Virus record (IMG/VR): IMGVR_UViG_3300029913_000033
Location: 1-51,142 of that record
Strand: one strand, 5' to 3'
Length of the DNA: 51,142 nt
From: a virus
Position numbers and translations under genes: made by a program. A model generated the notes under the pieces. That model did not search any database. It saw nothing but the letters and a program-made list of their open reading frames with translations, and was not told where the DNA came from. Positions 7,859-16,772 of the stretch are shown piece after piece (position 1 is the first letter of the stretch; each line of letters starts with the position of its first letter).

Positions 7859-7948
7859 ATGAGCAGAATCACCACCACACACGTATGGACCGAGCTAGTC
7901 TGCCATTGCGCAGCTTGCTCGGTTTTGCGCGTCTATGAGGTCATATGA
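7859..7948 (+). CDS. Possible 29-residue cysteine-rich miniprotein
   Basis: ATG 7859 follows AAGGGA with ten bases of spacing. The frame runs to TGA 7946-7948, which overlaps the ATGATG start of the next gene. The peptide contains VCHCAAC, three Cys and one His within seven residues, which could bind a metal. Overlap with the next start and a usable ribosome site support translation. The small size means it could simply be a leader for the following gene. Confidence 0.4.
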   Translation: MSRITTTHVWTELVCHCAACSVLRVYEVI

Positions 7949-8505
7949 TGGCTGGAATATCTTACACAAACATCAATACGAGTGTAACACCAGCACCGTC
8001 GTGGCGCTTTATCGTGCAGTTTCCTACCATACCTGGTAGTAAGGTAACGGCGCAACAGCTATCGTTTATGGTGCAGCGCATAACCGCATCTCAGAAGAAT
8101 CTAGACGTCGAGCCAATCGTATTTCAGGCAGGTGTACGCCACTTTCCCACCGGCTGGTCGGTCGATAACATATCACTGACGTTTGCGGAGGATATCAGCT
8201 ACGATGTCGCGTCTGCGTTCCGTTCGTGGATTGACATCGTCGTCTCTGATAATGGGGTATTTGGTCTCCCCGGTGGAACCAATGGTTATAAGCAGCAGAT
8301 ATCGCTGCAGGCAATCGACTATACAGGAGCGGTAGATTGCACGTTTACCTGGACCGACTGCATGCCTGCGAAAATTGATGGTTACGACTTCGATGGTACT
8401 GCTACCCAGCATATCATGCCAACAGTGTCGTTTGCAGTAGATTCAATCGGCGTACTAACTCTAGGTAATACGGCAACACCAACCTTCACCACCGTTACTG
8501 GATAA
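7948..8505 (+). CDS. Second tail-tube-like protein
   Basis: Two adjacent ATGs exist (7945 and 7948). The second is chosen because GAGG at 7937-7940 is then seven bases away and the protein begins MAGISYT, matching MAGIAYS of the tube gene. The 185-residue product keeps a tube-fold layout: WRFIVQFPTIPG, a long strand region with GWSVDNISLTFAED, the helix YDVASAFRSWIDIVV and C-terminal strands. It may be a minor tube subunit such as a tube initiator or terminal ring, or a true second tube protein. Sequence divergence from the first copy is large. The family call is good, the exact position in the tail is not known. Confidence 0.7.
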   Translation: MAGISYTNINTSVTPAPSWRFIVQFPTIPGSKVTAQQLSFMVQRITASQKNLDVEPIVFQAGVRHFPTGWSVDNISLTFAEDISYDVASAFRSWIDIVVSDNGVFGLPGGTNGYKQQISLQAIDYTGAVDCTFTWTDCMPAKIDGYDFDGTATQHIMPTVSFAVDSIGVLTLGNTATPTFTTVTG

Positions 8506-8530
8506 TTTAAACCTGTAAGAGGAATACAAC

Positions 8531-9577
8531 ATGTCGTCAAAATTTACGCCCAGGCCAGGTCGCCCGGCAAATGCCAAGTTGGCAGCGGAGATCCAGGCAG
8601 AGCGCGACAAGGCAAACGCCGAGTTTCGTAAGCACTTAGCTGTCAAGGCCGCTCAGCCGCCACAGCAGGCATACGTCGAGCTGGTTCCAGATAAGAACCC
8701 AAACCCGACTGAGGAGTCTACGCCACTTGATGCATCGGGCGTAGTGCTAGACTCGTCGTGGGAACAGGTAGACCTGCCATCGAGCTTCATCTTCTACGAC
8801 TGGTCTAGCATCAGCGTCCGTCGTTTTGAACCGATGGATCAGGCGAAGCTGGCTCGCGCCGTGCGGCACAAGAACATCTCACTGATTCTCGACGTCATCG
8901 CCAGCACCTGCAACCGTGACTCGCGTGAGCTATCCATTGGCGACTTCCGTGCCCTGTGCCTGTGGCACCGCCGCAACAGCTACGCAAATACGAGCGTCAA
9001 GGTGCAATGGCTCTCCTGGTATGGAAACAGAATCGACGTAAACGTCAACAGCACGAACATCAAGGAGACGCGACTCGACAAGAACCGTGCCGACTACCTG
9101 GCTGATATCAGCAAGGGGTTTGCGGTTCCCACAGCACGTGACCTAGAAACCGTCGAGATTAACGCCATCGAAGAGGACACGATGTACCTATTTGACCGGG
9201 CGCAGTTCATCGACCCGGCTCCGCTGTCTGCTGAGATTGAAGCGCTGAAGTCGAAGGGTGATCGCATCCCAACCGTAACTGCACGTATAAACCGCCTGCA
9301 GGAAATCGGAAGGGGTACCAAGTTTCAAATCTTCGAGGACATCGACAAGTTTGCTGAGACGTATCAAAACTTCGGCCTTCAGGAGATTGCCTCCATTATC
9401 GATACCCAGTTTGAGCCGGTAGCTGCGTTGGAATTTCTGCGCAACTCAGACTCTGAGGCATCGCTGGCAGAGGCCAAGCGCATCCAAGACTTGATTGATG
9501 CAGGACAAACTCCAAAAGCTAAGGCCGAGGAGGTGCCACTGGCCTTCAACCTCTTTAGCATGTTTCCCTATATCTAG
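8531..9577 (+). CDS. Tail assembly chaperone / gp26-like hub assembly protein
   Basis: The protein has 348 residues. Residues about 1-60 are charged and Pro-rich. From about 90 the segment FYDWSSISVRRFEPMDQ, then SLILDVIAST and ELSIGDFRALCLWHRRNSY, resembles the T4-type baseplate/tail-assembly family, in which a small domain helps assemble hub or tape measure. The C-terminal 150 residues are helical, with long predicted coils (AEIEALKSKGDRIP, EASLAEAKRIQDLI). It lies directly upstream of the tape-measure-like genes, the usual place for chaperones. Its 3' end overlaps an open +1 frame that continues another 58 codons (see 9570-9746). Confidence 0.6.
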   Translation: MSSKFTPRPGRPANAKLAAEIQAERDKANAEFRKHLAVKAAQPPQQAYVELVPDKNPNPTEESTPLDASGVVLDSSWEQVDLPSSFIFYDWSSISVRRFEPMDQAKLARAVRHKNISLILDVIASTCNRDSRELSIGDFRALCLWHRRNSYANTSVKVQWLSWYGNRIDVNVNSTNIKETRLDKNRADYLADISKGFAVPTARDLETVEINAIEEDTMYLFDRAQFIDPAPLSAEIEALKSKGDRIPTVTARINRLQEIGRGTKFQIFEDIDKFAETYQNFGLQEIASIIDTQFEPVAALEFLRNSDSEASLAEAKRIQDLIDAGQTPKAKAEEVPLAFNLFSMFPYI

Positions 9578-9746
9578 CCTTGAGGATGTGCTGAACCGCA
9601 TGTACAATGTGGCGATGCACACGAAGCTACCAGTGACCGGCATACCGTTCTCGTGGTTCATGCATTGGAGCAACATCCTAGAGACGGACCTATCACAGGC
9701 GAGGCTCGTTGCATTGACAAACAAGAACAAGCCCAAGAGGCGCTAA
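9570..9746 (+). CDS. +1-frame C-terminal extension of the chaperone gene (candidate frameshift product) or small separate gene
   Basis: The reading frame +1 to the chaperone gene is open from well before its TAG (9575-9577) to TAA 9744-9746. A slip at CCC-T (9566-9569) would replace the last residues with ISSLEDVLNRMYNVAMHTK and give a fusion of about 404 residues. The segment is protein-like, with KLPVTGIPFSWFMHW and a basic tail, and ends four bases before the next gene. Alternatively a separate protein of 47 to 51 residues starts at GTG 9588 or ATG 9600; a GAGGAT at 9582 favours the ATG. Frameshifting is inferred from position and overlap, not shown. Confidence 0.55.
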   Translation: MSSLEDVLNRMYNVAMHTKLPVTGIPFSWFMHWSNILETDLSQARLVALTNKNKPKRR

Positions 9747-9750
9747 CGGC

Positions 9751-12700
9751 ATGATATCAGTATCACAAGCAGCATCCTTTATGCAGAAAGACCGGGGGGC
9801 CAAGGGGCACCCGGTCACTGAGGCGACTCTTGTTCTAAGCAACAAGAGCGTAGGTGCAACGCTGATTGTGGGAACTGTTATTCAGCGACTGACGCGGCTT
9901 ACCAAGTCGGTCGAGAAGGTGCTTGCTGGGCAGAAGGCTGCCGCTACCGCTGCCGCCATAACAGCCAGGGATCCAGCTGCACCTTCCGAGCGTGCCAAGG
10001 CTGTCGCTGCGGCAAACGCTAGTAGCCCAACTAGTGATAATGGTGCAACCGCATCAACCGGTGGTGGTGGTGGAGGTGGAGGAGGAAGCAGCATCCTAGA
10101 CTTCGCTGAGGGTGCGCTCTTTGCTAAGTATGCCAAGCCGTTGCTGAGCAAGGCTGGTAGGCTCCTTGGCATGATAGCCGCCCCACTAGCTACCGCGCAC
10201 GGTGCCTACGGAGTCTACAGCAGCCACCGTAAGACTGGTCGCACAAGCCTGTTGTCCGCCGCAGAGATGGGTGGTGGGTTTGGTTTTATGGTTGCTGGTA
10301 TTCCAGGTGCCGTAGTTGGTGCTGCGGCTGGTGCGGGAACGGCCTGGCTACTAAATACCACGCAAGACATATGGGAGCACGGTAAGACTAGCTGGGGCCG
10401 CGTCGGTGCTAAGATTGTTAGCGGCTGGACGCGCGTGTGGGACCGTGCCACAGATAAGATTAGCAGTTCGTGGGAGTCGACACGATCCTTTATCGCGGAT
10501 ACTGGGAAGTCTGTAATAGACGGTGCTAAGTCGGCGTGGGAGAGCGTGACCAGCGGCAAGGCACTATCCATCGCTGGTCATATGATCCAGGAGACGTGGG
10601 AAGGAATCAAGACGTCGGTCAGCAAATACAAGACCATCATTGGCGAATGGATGTCGAGGCAAGGGACAAACCTAAACGCGTGGCTGGATACCGTATCTAC
10701 AAATTTACGTGCAGCGATCAGCGTTCATAACCTATCGTCACTGGCACTTGAGTGGTTAGGCGAGCTGAAGAAGTGGGTGCTGTCTAAGCTGCCAACGTGG
10801 GCCGGCGGGACTGGTGGTGAGGAGTCTACCTCGAAGACGCCCGCCAAGAGTGGTGCTGGTGGTAACGAAGGTGCATCGGCACCAAAGATGAATACCCAGG
10901 GGTTTAATGGGCAGCGTCATCATCCAAGCGTTGGTGGATACACCAACACGCCATCGGGAAAGTCGCCAAACCTTCCACCTGATCTGACGACCGTTCCGCT
11001 ACCCAATGCGTATGTAGGCCCAGGCCCACAAGCCGATCCTACAAAACCCACTCCTGGTCAACCGGCGATTGGAACAGGTCCAGCGCAGTTTGGCTTTGGT
11101 CCGGCTGGAACGAACACTACTGCCACCGACATGTTTGGTGCGCAGCAAAACAACGCGACGCAGACACCGACACCAAAGGGTGGTTATAGTGGTACGCCGC
11201 AATCGCCAGCATTCATGCAGCAAGGTGGTGCACTTGACCTCCCACGTCAGGAAGGAACACTTACACCAGCAGGGTCGACCGCCGCCCCAGACCAGGGTGG
11301 GGGAAAGCAGGTTCCAGGAGACCCTACCAAGATTAACTGGGCAAGAGGCACATCCAATTATTCTGCAGAAAACTACCAGCGCGCCGCAATGGTAATGAAC
11401 GCTGCTCGGTCGTCTGGGGCCAACCACGCGGCTGCTGCCGCTCTTGCCGGCAACGCTAATGTCGAGAGCCAAGGGTTCAAGAGTAGTGCTGAGAATAATC
11501 ATGGTGAGCGTAGTTTTGGCCTGTTCCAGTTAAACGGTGACCGCCAGGATGCGTTTAAAAACTACGCTGCACAGAACAAGCTGAATCCATATGACCACAA
11601 GGTCCAGGTCGACTATGCCCTAAACCACGAGCCATCTAGCCTATCGAAGGTATCTCCCAAGGAGATGGAGGAGTTTAAAAACGGTAAGGGAACGTCGCAA
11701 CAGAAATCAGACTGGTGGCTTCAGCACTGGGAGCGTGCGCGAGACCGCATGCCAGGTGGTCAAAATAGTCGCGAGCGCGGCGCACTAGCAGGAAAGTATG
11801 GCGACTATTACAGCAAGCTAGCAGACAATCCTGATGGATCAAAGGCTGTTTCATCCTCACCACATGGGGTTGGTGTAAAGCCTGGTGGAGGATCAGCCGG
11901 TGGTGCTGGTGCATCCTCATCGTGGGACCCTAAGACTGGTGCGCCGGCGCAACCAGCGGCGTCGACGCCGCAGGGAAAGATTGATCCCAAGGCCCAGGAG
12001 GCCATGCTCGCAAACGCTAAGGACATCGCAAAGCGTGACTGGGCTGAGGGAACCAAGCGTCCAAGCTACGGTGCGGAGGGAACTAAGAGCATGCGCGGCG
12101 GTTGCGTTCAGGGAGCACTGAGTGCGGCCTCCGCCATGACAGGTGGAACCAAGTTTTCTCACAGTGGTGACGCCGACGCCTATGCAAACAATGGTGTGTT
12201 GCAAAAGAGCGGTAAGTATGCAGATGCACAGCCAATCGGTAAGGATTACATGCACGACCAGTCACAGTGGAAGGTTGGTGACGTCGTCTCTGCATCTGGT
12301 GGGCATGCTAGTGGAAAGGGTCATATCCAGACTTACATCGGAAATGGAACTTGGGTATCCGATGGAAAGCAGTCCAAAATTCTACCGGGTTACGACAACT
12401 ACACCCTGCACCGCTTAAACGATACCGGAAATGCCAGTCTCGACCCAGCATTCTCCTCTGGAAATAAGAATGCAGACCCATCTCAGAATCCAGCTGCACC
12501 AGCAAAATCTGGGAAGTCGGATGGTTCTACACCAACCAACGGACAGCAGGGCCAGGCTACACCAGCGCAGCCGGCCGCACCAAATGCAACAACTAAGTCG
12601 GTGAACAAGGCGAGCGCGGCGGACCCTGCTGATCCCACGTGGGGCGGCACACCAGCAAACATGGCAGCTGGGGGAAATTCAGCTACGCCCGCAACTAAGG

Positions 12701-13179
12701 ACGTTGCCTCTTCAGATACGCCTACGCAAGCAAACGTATCTAACACAACTACACCAGCTGCTAGTGCAGAGCCTGCTACAGCTACACCTGCGCCTGCGGC
12801 CGCAACAGCTACGGCCTCTAGCACGACCTCTGCACCGTCGGCAACTACACCATCAGATGCTACGGCGGGGAACTCAAACACTCCGAGCGCGGCAGCTACA
12901 CCTACATCCAGCGCATCGTCTGCACCTACGCCCACTCCGACTACAACAACAACTCCTACAGCTTCAGCATCGGCGTCGGGCGGTGGTGGGGGAGATACCG
13001 AGCCGTCGTCGCTCGCGGAATCAAATCAATCACCGCCTGCACCAAACAATGAGTCGGAGGGTAAGGCGAGTAGTGCTGATTCCTCACGCGGTGTTGGTGT
13101 TGGTGACATTAGTATAGCAGACATCGCGTCGTGCCTACAGGCTGGTGCAACGTCGCTCGCCCTAACAATCCTATCGTGA
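9751..13179 (+). CDS. Large tape-measure-like tail protein with two peptidoglycan hydrolase domains
   Basis: The protein has 1142 residues. It has an N-terminal coiled segment, a Gly-rich hinge near 105, hydrophobic helices at about 125-210 and amphipathic Trp-containing helices to about 345. A Pro/Thr/Gly linker follows. Residues about 533-695 form a tail-lysozyme-like domain (NYSAENYQRAAMVMNAA, NVESQG with likely catalytic E572, FGLFQLNGDRQ). Residues about 745-890 form a CHAP/NlpC-like domain with C785 (RGGCVQGA) and H858 (GHIQTYIG). The last 230 residues are low-complexity Ala/Thr/Pro. It probably sets tail length and opens the cell wall at injection. The next gene has the same plan. Confidence 0.75.
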   Translation: MISVSQAASFMQKDRGAKGHPVTEATLVLSNKSVGATLIVGTVIQRLTRLTKSVEKVLAGQKAAATAAAITARDPAAPSERAKAVAAANASSPTSDNGATASTGGGGGGGGGSSILDFAEGALFAKYAKPLLSKAGRLLGMIAAPLATAHGAYGVYSSHRKTGRTSLLSAAEMGGGFGFMVAGIPGAVVGAAAGAGTAWLLNTTQDIWEHGKTSWGRVGAKIVSGWTRVWDRATDKISSSWESTRSFIADTGKSVIDGAKSAWESVTSGKALSIAGHMIQETWEGIKTSVSKYKTIIGEWMSRQGTNLNAWLDTVSTNLRAAISVHNLSSLALEWLGELKKWVLSKLPTWAGGTGGEESTSKTPAKSGAGGNEGASAPKMNTQGFNGQRHHPSVGGYTNTPSGKSPNLPPDLTTVPLPNAYVGPGPQADPTKPTPGQPAIGTGPAQFGFGPAGTNTTATDMFGAQQNNATQTPTPKGGYSGTPQSPAFMQQGGALDLPRQEGTLTPAGSTAAPDQGGGKQVPGDPTKINWARGTSNYSAENYQRAAMVMNAARSSGANHAAAAALAGNANVESQGFKSSAENNHGERSFGLFQLNGDRQDAFKNYAAQNKLNPYDHKVQVDYALNHEPSSLSKVSPKEMEEFKNGKGTSQQKSDWWLQHWERARDRMPGGQNSRERGALAGKYGDYYSKLADNPDGSKAVSSSPHGVGVKPGGGSAGGAGASSSWDPKTGAPAQPAASTPQGKIDPKAQEAMLANAKDIAKRDWAEGTKRPSYGAEGTKSMRGGCVQGALSAASAMTGGTKFSHSGDADAYANNGVLQKSGKYADAQPIGKDYMHDQSQWKVGDVVSASGGHASGKGHIQTYIGNGTWVSDGKQSKILPGYDNYTLHRLNDTGNASLDPAFSSGNKNADPSQNPAAPAKSGKSDGSTPTNGQQGQATPAQPAAPNATTKSVNKASAADPADPTWGGTPANMAAGGNSATPATKDVASSDTPTQANVSNTTTPAASAEPATATPAPAAATATASSTTSAPSATTPSDATAGNSNTPSAAATPTSSASSAPTPTPTTTTTPTASASASGGGGGDTEPSSLAESNQSPPAPNNESEGKASSADSSRGVGVGDISIADIASCLQAGATSLALTILS

Positions 13180-13189
13180 GGAGGAACTG

Positions 13190-15637
13190 ATGCAGGCATC
13201 GCTTACACGCCTTCTCCGAGACATCCTCAGCGGTGGCAATGCCGCGCCCTCTGCAAAGGAGGCGCTACTAATCCCTGTTGACAATACCACGAGCCTGTCG
13301 AACACGCGCTTGCAGTCGAGTCGGCTATTTGACAGGCTCGATAAGGCGTTTGCCGCGATAGCAAAGGGCAGCGCCGCCGCGCCGGCAAAGACTGCAAAAG
13401 TCGCCAAGCAGAAGAAGGTCAAGACCGCAGCTGTAAAGCGCGCTAAGGTCGGATCTAAGCTACACGGCAAGGGCGACATTGTTGGTGCGCTCATTGGCGC
13501 TGGTATTGGACTAGCTGTAGCTGCAATCCAGCATAATAACCAGCACAAGAACGGCGCGATTCCTGGTCAGCGACCAGAGCATGGTGAGGGCGACGGCGGT
13601 GAGAGGACCAAGGAGATTGTTGACTGGGCAGCGAATAAGGGAACCGAGCTGCTTGAGGGCATCGCATCAGTAACCTGGAAGCTGGTCAAGTATGGGTATG
13701 ACCTCGTAGCTGATGCATTATCTCACGTAACCGTCGATTCCGTAACAAGCTTTGTCAAGGGTGCTGCCAAGACTGGGTGGAGCCTCATAAAATCTGGATA
13801 CGGACTAATCGCTGGTATTGCTGAAGCAGAGGGCAAGTGGGAGATTACCCAAGCCGCGAAGTTTGAGTCGGACTCTAAGCCGTCGTCCTCCGACATGGAC
13901 ATCAAGCCAGACGACTCCAAGATTAAGGCCAGCATAATTGATGGCGTCAGGGATGCCGTATGCTCCTTCTGGGAGAGTGCTAAGCGTGCAATTAAGGACT
14001 GGTTGTGGACGCTGTTTGGTATCGGGTATGATTCCGTCGCCACACCAACTGCAACCACTGGTTCTGCTGAACCGTCTTCTACACCAGCGGCAAAACCAGT
14101 ACCCACAACCCCAGCCACAGGTGTGGTTGGAACCACACCTGGCTCGATGCCGGCGCGTGCTGGTGGAGGTCCTGTTAACAAGGGCCAACCCTACGTCGTA
14201 AACGAGCGTGGCGGCGAAAAGTTTAAGCCAGCTGGCAGTAGTTCAGCACAGGGCATAAACTCTAGTGGTCCAGCGGTATTCGTTCCACCGAAATCAGGAA
14301 CTGTCGTTCCCCATGGTGCCTCTGGCTCTGAGACTCCGCACGGTAGCGCTCGCATGTTAGATGCTATATCCAAGTCGGAGGGAACCGCTGCTGGAGGTGG
14401 TGGCCACGAGTACGACTCTGTATTTGGCAATGGAAAGTATGGAAAGTCGGATACACCAATAACGCAGATGACGATTAATGAGGCTATCGCTGACGGTGTA
14501 GAGCGCCGTAAGGCCCAAGCAATGGCTTCCAACAAGCAGGGTGGGCACGTTTCGTGGAACAAAACGTCTTCAGCTACTGGTCGTTATCAGATGACTGGTA
14601 CGACTACTGCAGAGATGGCACAAAAACTTGGTATGGATCCAGACAAGACGAAGATGGATAAGGCTACGCAGGATGCTCTAGGAGCCAAAGCTGCAACTAC
14701 TGGACCGAAGCTCGGTCGCTGGGAAGGTCTCAAGGACAATCCCGAATACATGCCAGAGGCTCGCAAGGGCTTCAAAGAGATGAAGGCTGAGCAGGCGACG
14801 GCGAGTAGGGCGAGCCCAACTACAACCATCACACCTGTTACTATACCACCCACACCTTCGGCTCCTACACCAGCTGCCCCATCAGGGTCGGCAGTTGCAT
14901 CAAATTCAGCAATGCCGTTTATATCCCCACCTATCACGTCGTATGGTGCAAAGCCCGATCCAGCAATTGGTAGCGGTAAGAGCGTTGAGTTTTCTTCGCG
15001 CTCGCCGAAGCCACCAGCCGACAATCCCAAGGCCGTTCGTGCAAACGACGCGGCGGCGACAAGCACGGTCGGTGGTTATGTTCGAAACATACAGGGATCT
15101 TCTGGTAGTGCTCAGCGTCCAGGATACTCCAATACCAACATCTTCACTACCCCAATAGGACAACAGCCCGCACCAACCACTGCCGGTGTCTACTCTAGTC
15201 CAAATGCGAAAGGAGCAACTCCAGGATCGGTTTCCACCGAGAACTATCCTTTTATGCACAAGCAAATGGGGACCCAGCCTAGTCACGGCAGTATTGACAT
15301 GCGTGCTGATGAGCGCAACTTCCCAGCAATCCCAACAGCTACCACATCACCTGCCGCCCAACCACTTACGTCGCCCCAGCCGATACAGCAGAGCGATGGT
15401 GCTAGCGCGCAGGCCGTATCAGAACCTCCGGTCGTGGCTGCCGACCGGCCGCTGCCTGCAACTACCCCTAGTGGCTCTCCGAGCCAGGGTAATGGGAATG
15501 ATGGTGGTGGGTCCGCGTTCCCAAGCAATGACGGTGGTAGTGGTCAGGGATCATCAGATTTCTTCGTGAATAGCAACAACCGTAATAACGGCAACACCGC
15601 TGGCCTTATCTGCATGGGCTCTCAGTTTGAGAGATGA
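13190..15637 (+). CDS. Second tape-measure-like tail protein with lambda-endolysin-like domain
   Basis: The 815-residue protein has GAGGAGG upstream. It has a basic Lys/Ala N-terminus, a hydrophobic helix (GALIGAGIGLAVAAI, near 100) and amphipathic helices to about 290. It then shows ARAGGGPVNKGQPYVVNERG at about 322, a motif common near the C-terminus of tape measure proteins. Residues about 389-530 resemble the lambda R lytic transglycosylase: LDAISKSEGT with catalytic E397, a Gly/Tyr segment, ATGRYQMT near 464 and LGMDPDK. The rest is a Pro/Ser/Gly-rich tail. This would be a tail-borne muralytic protein paired with the preceding gene. Which of the two is the true tape measure cannot be decided from sequence. 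Confidence 0.72.
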   Translation: MQASLTRLLRDILSGGNAAPSAKEALLIPVDNTTSLSNTRLQSSRLFDRLDKAFAAIAKGSAAAPAKTAKVAKQKKVKTAAVKRAKVGSKLHGKGDIVGALIGAGIGLAVAAIQHNNQHKNGAIPGQRPEHGEGDGGERTKEIVDWAANKGTELLEGIASVTWKLVKYGYDLVADALSHVTVDSVTSFVKGAAKTGWSLIKSGYGLIAGIAEAEGKWEITQAAKFESDSKPSSSDMDIKPDDSKIKASIIDGVRDAVCSFWESAKRAIKDWLWTLFGIGYDSVATPTATTGSAEPSSTPAAKPVPTTPATGVVGTTPGSMPARAGGGPVNKGQPYVVNERGGEKFKPAGSSSAQGINSSGPAVFVPPKSGTVVPHGASGSETPHGSARMLDAISKSEGTAAGGGGHEYDSVFGNGKYGKSDTPITQMTINEAIADGVERRKAQAMASNKQGGHVSWNKTSSATGRYQMTGTTTAEMAQKLGMDPDKTKMDKATQDALGAKAATTGPKLGRWEGLKDNPEYMPEARKGFKEMKAEQATASRASPTTTITPVTIPPTPSAPTPAAPSGSAVASNSAMPFISPPITSYGAKPDPAIGSGKSVEFSSRSPKPPADNPKAVRANDAAATSTVGGYVRNIQGSSGSAQRPGYSNTNIFTTPIGQQPAPTTAGVYSSPNAKGATPGSVSTENYPFMHKQMGTQPSHGSIDMRADERNFPAIPTATTSPAAQPLTSPQPIQQSDGASAQAVSEPPVVAADRPLPATTPSGSPSQGNGNDGGGSAFPSNDGGSGQGSSDFFVNSNNRNNGNTAGLICMGSQFER

Positions 15638-15655
15638 TAACAGGATACTCATCAC

Positions 15656-16345
15656 ATGGCCGCATTAGGACAGAATGCTTCATATTTAATCACTATCCAG
15701 CAGAATGGATCTGGGCTCACAGTTCAGGCAAACGCGCAGGCGAAGCTGACGCTGAAGATTGACAACCGCTGGGTCAACATCCTAGAGGCCATTGGAATAT
15801 CAGGTGATAGTGGAGTCGTTGGTTCCGCACTCGCAAACGCCGCCAACTTAGGCCAGATATTCTCAGGTAACAACTTCCTACCAAACTTCCTCACGTCGCA
15901 CGTGTGGCGTGGATCAAATGGGCTGGACATAAACTTGAGCCTGCGATTCGATGCATGGGACAATCCGGCCAACGACGTCCTAGCACCAGTAGAGAATTTG
16001 ATACAGATGTACTCACCGATGCGGGGAACTGGTGACAGTATCGGCACCAGCATTATCGGATCGCTATTCATGATGCCTCCAGGACCTACTCCGCTAGAAT
16101 ACTGGAACTCTGGAAACAGTGCTCGCGGTATGATTACCATAGCGGTAGGAAAGCTAATGATAATCACCGGTCTAGTGCCGACGACGCTTGACTGGGAGTT
16201 TGAGAATAGGTTTGAGACGAGTGGTTATCCTGTTGCGGCAAACGTAAACGTCGGACTGATGAGCTATACGATCCCTGACCAAACAGAAATTCTATCCTAC
16301 TTCAAGCTAGCGGCTGGTGTTCAGCCGTCAGCTGGCGCAACGTAA
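15656..16345 (+). CDS. Baseplate tube-cap protein (gp48/gp54-like)
   Basis: The protein has 229 residues. The core WRGSNGLDINLSLRFDAW and NPANDVLAPVENLIQMYSP resembles the tube-like baseplate proteins on which the tail tube starts (T4 gp48 and gp54, both longer). LVPTTLDWEFENRF and GYPVAANVNVGLMSYTIPD continue the pattern. The N-terminal third carries a strand-rich region (LTLKIDNRWVNILEAIG). It follows the tape-measure genes and precedes gp53- and gp27-like genes, matching a central baseplate operon. AGGAT lies upstream of the ATG. The family call rests on fold-like motifs plus order; which of the two caps it is remains open. Confidence 0.68.
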   Translation: MAALGQNASYLITIQQNGSGLTVQANAQAKLTLKIDNRWVNILEAIGISGDSGVVGSALANAANLGQIFSGNNFLPNFLTSHVWRGSNGLDINLSLRFDAWDNPANDVLAPVENLIQMYSPMRGTGDSIGTSIIGSLFMMPPGPTPLEYWNSGNSARGMITIAVGKLMIITGLVPTTLDWEFENRFETSGYPVAANVNVGLMSYTIPDQTEILSYFKLAAGVQPSAGAT

Positions 16346-16357
16346 GGGAGGCTCACG

Positions 16358-16762
16358 ATGGCATATAAGACTCCCCTTCCACCGGGCTATGATCCCACCT
16401 ACGAGCTATCGTCGATAGTCGCGACTGTAGATGCGACAACCCCAATGGATGAACTGATTCGCCCCGGAACCACCAACTGGCTAGTAGACGCGTTGGACCA
16501 GCGCTTCCTCGACCTGCTGCAGAGCCTCACCTCATGGACTCCTGTGGTGTGGCGCGGCGGAAAGATTACGACGTTTTGCTACACCCACTATGGGGTGCAG
16601 AACATGTGGCTGATCCTGCTTGCCTACAACGGGCTATCGTCGCCGATGCAGCTACGTCCAGGGATGTTTTTGCGCCTACCGCAGAAGACCGCAATCGATG
16701 CCTATCTGAAGACGCTGGTTCCGCCCGCCGGTGTTCAGATCGGTACCGTGATCACGATATGA
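16358..16762 (+). CDS. LysM-like baseplate protein (gp53-like)
   Basis: The protein has 134 residues and starts after GGGAGG. The C-terminal half, YGVQNMWLILLAYNGLSSP followed by LRPGMFLRLP, is a LysM-type repeat as found in T4 gp53 and in gpX-like proteins of P2/Mu phages. In T4, gp53 clamps neighbouring wedges around the hub. The N-terminal half (TTPMDELIRPGTTNWLVDAL) matches no motif I can name. Size and position next to hub genes fit. Confidence 0.66.
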   Translation: MAYKTPLPPGYDPTYELSSIVATVDATTPMDELIRPGTTNWLVDALDQRFLDLLQSLTSWTPVVWRGGKITTFCYTHYGVQNMWLILLAYNGLSSPMQLRPGMFLRLPQKTAIDAYLKTLVPPAGVQIGTVITI

Positions 16763-16772
16763 GGCGCTACAA

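Noticed and set aside
12483-12935. Open minus-strand frame opposite the C-terminal low-complexity part of the tape-measure-like gene
   Set aside because: It mirrors Ala/Thr/Pro repeat codons as Val/Ala/Gly; no start signals and no neighbours on that strand.
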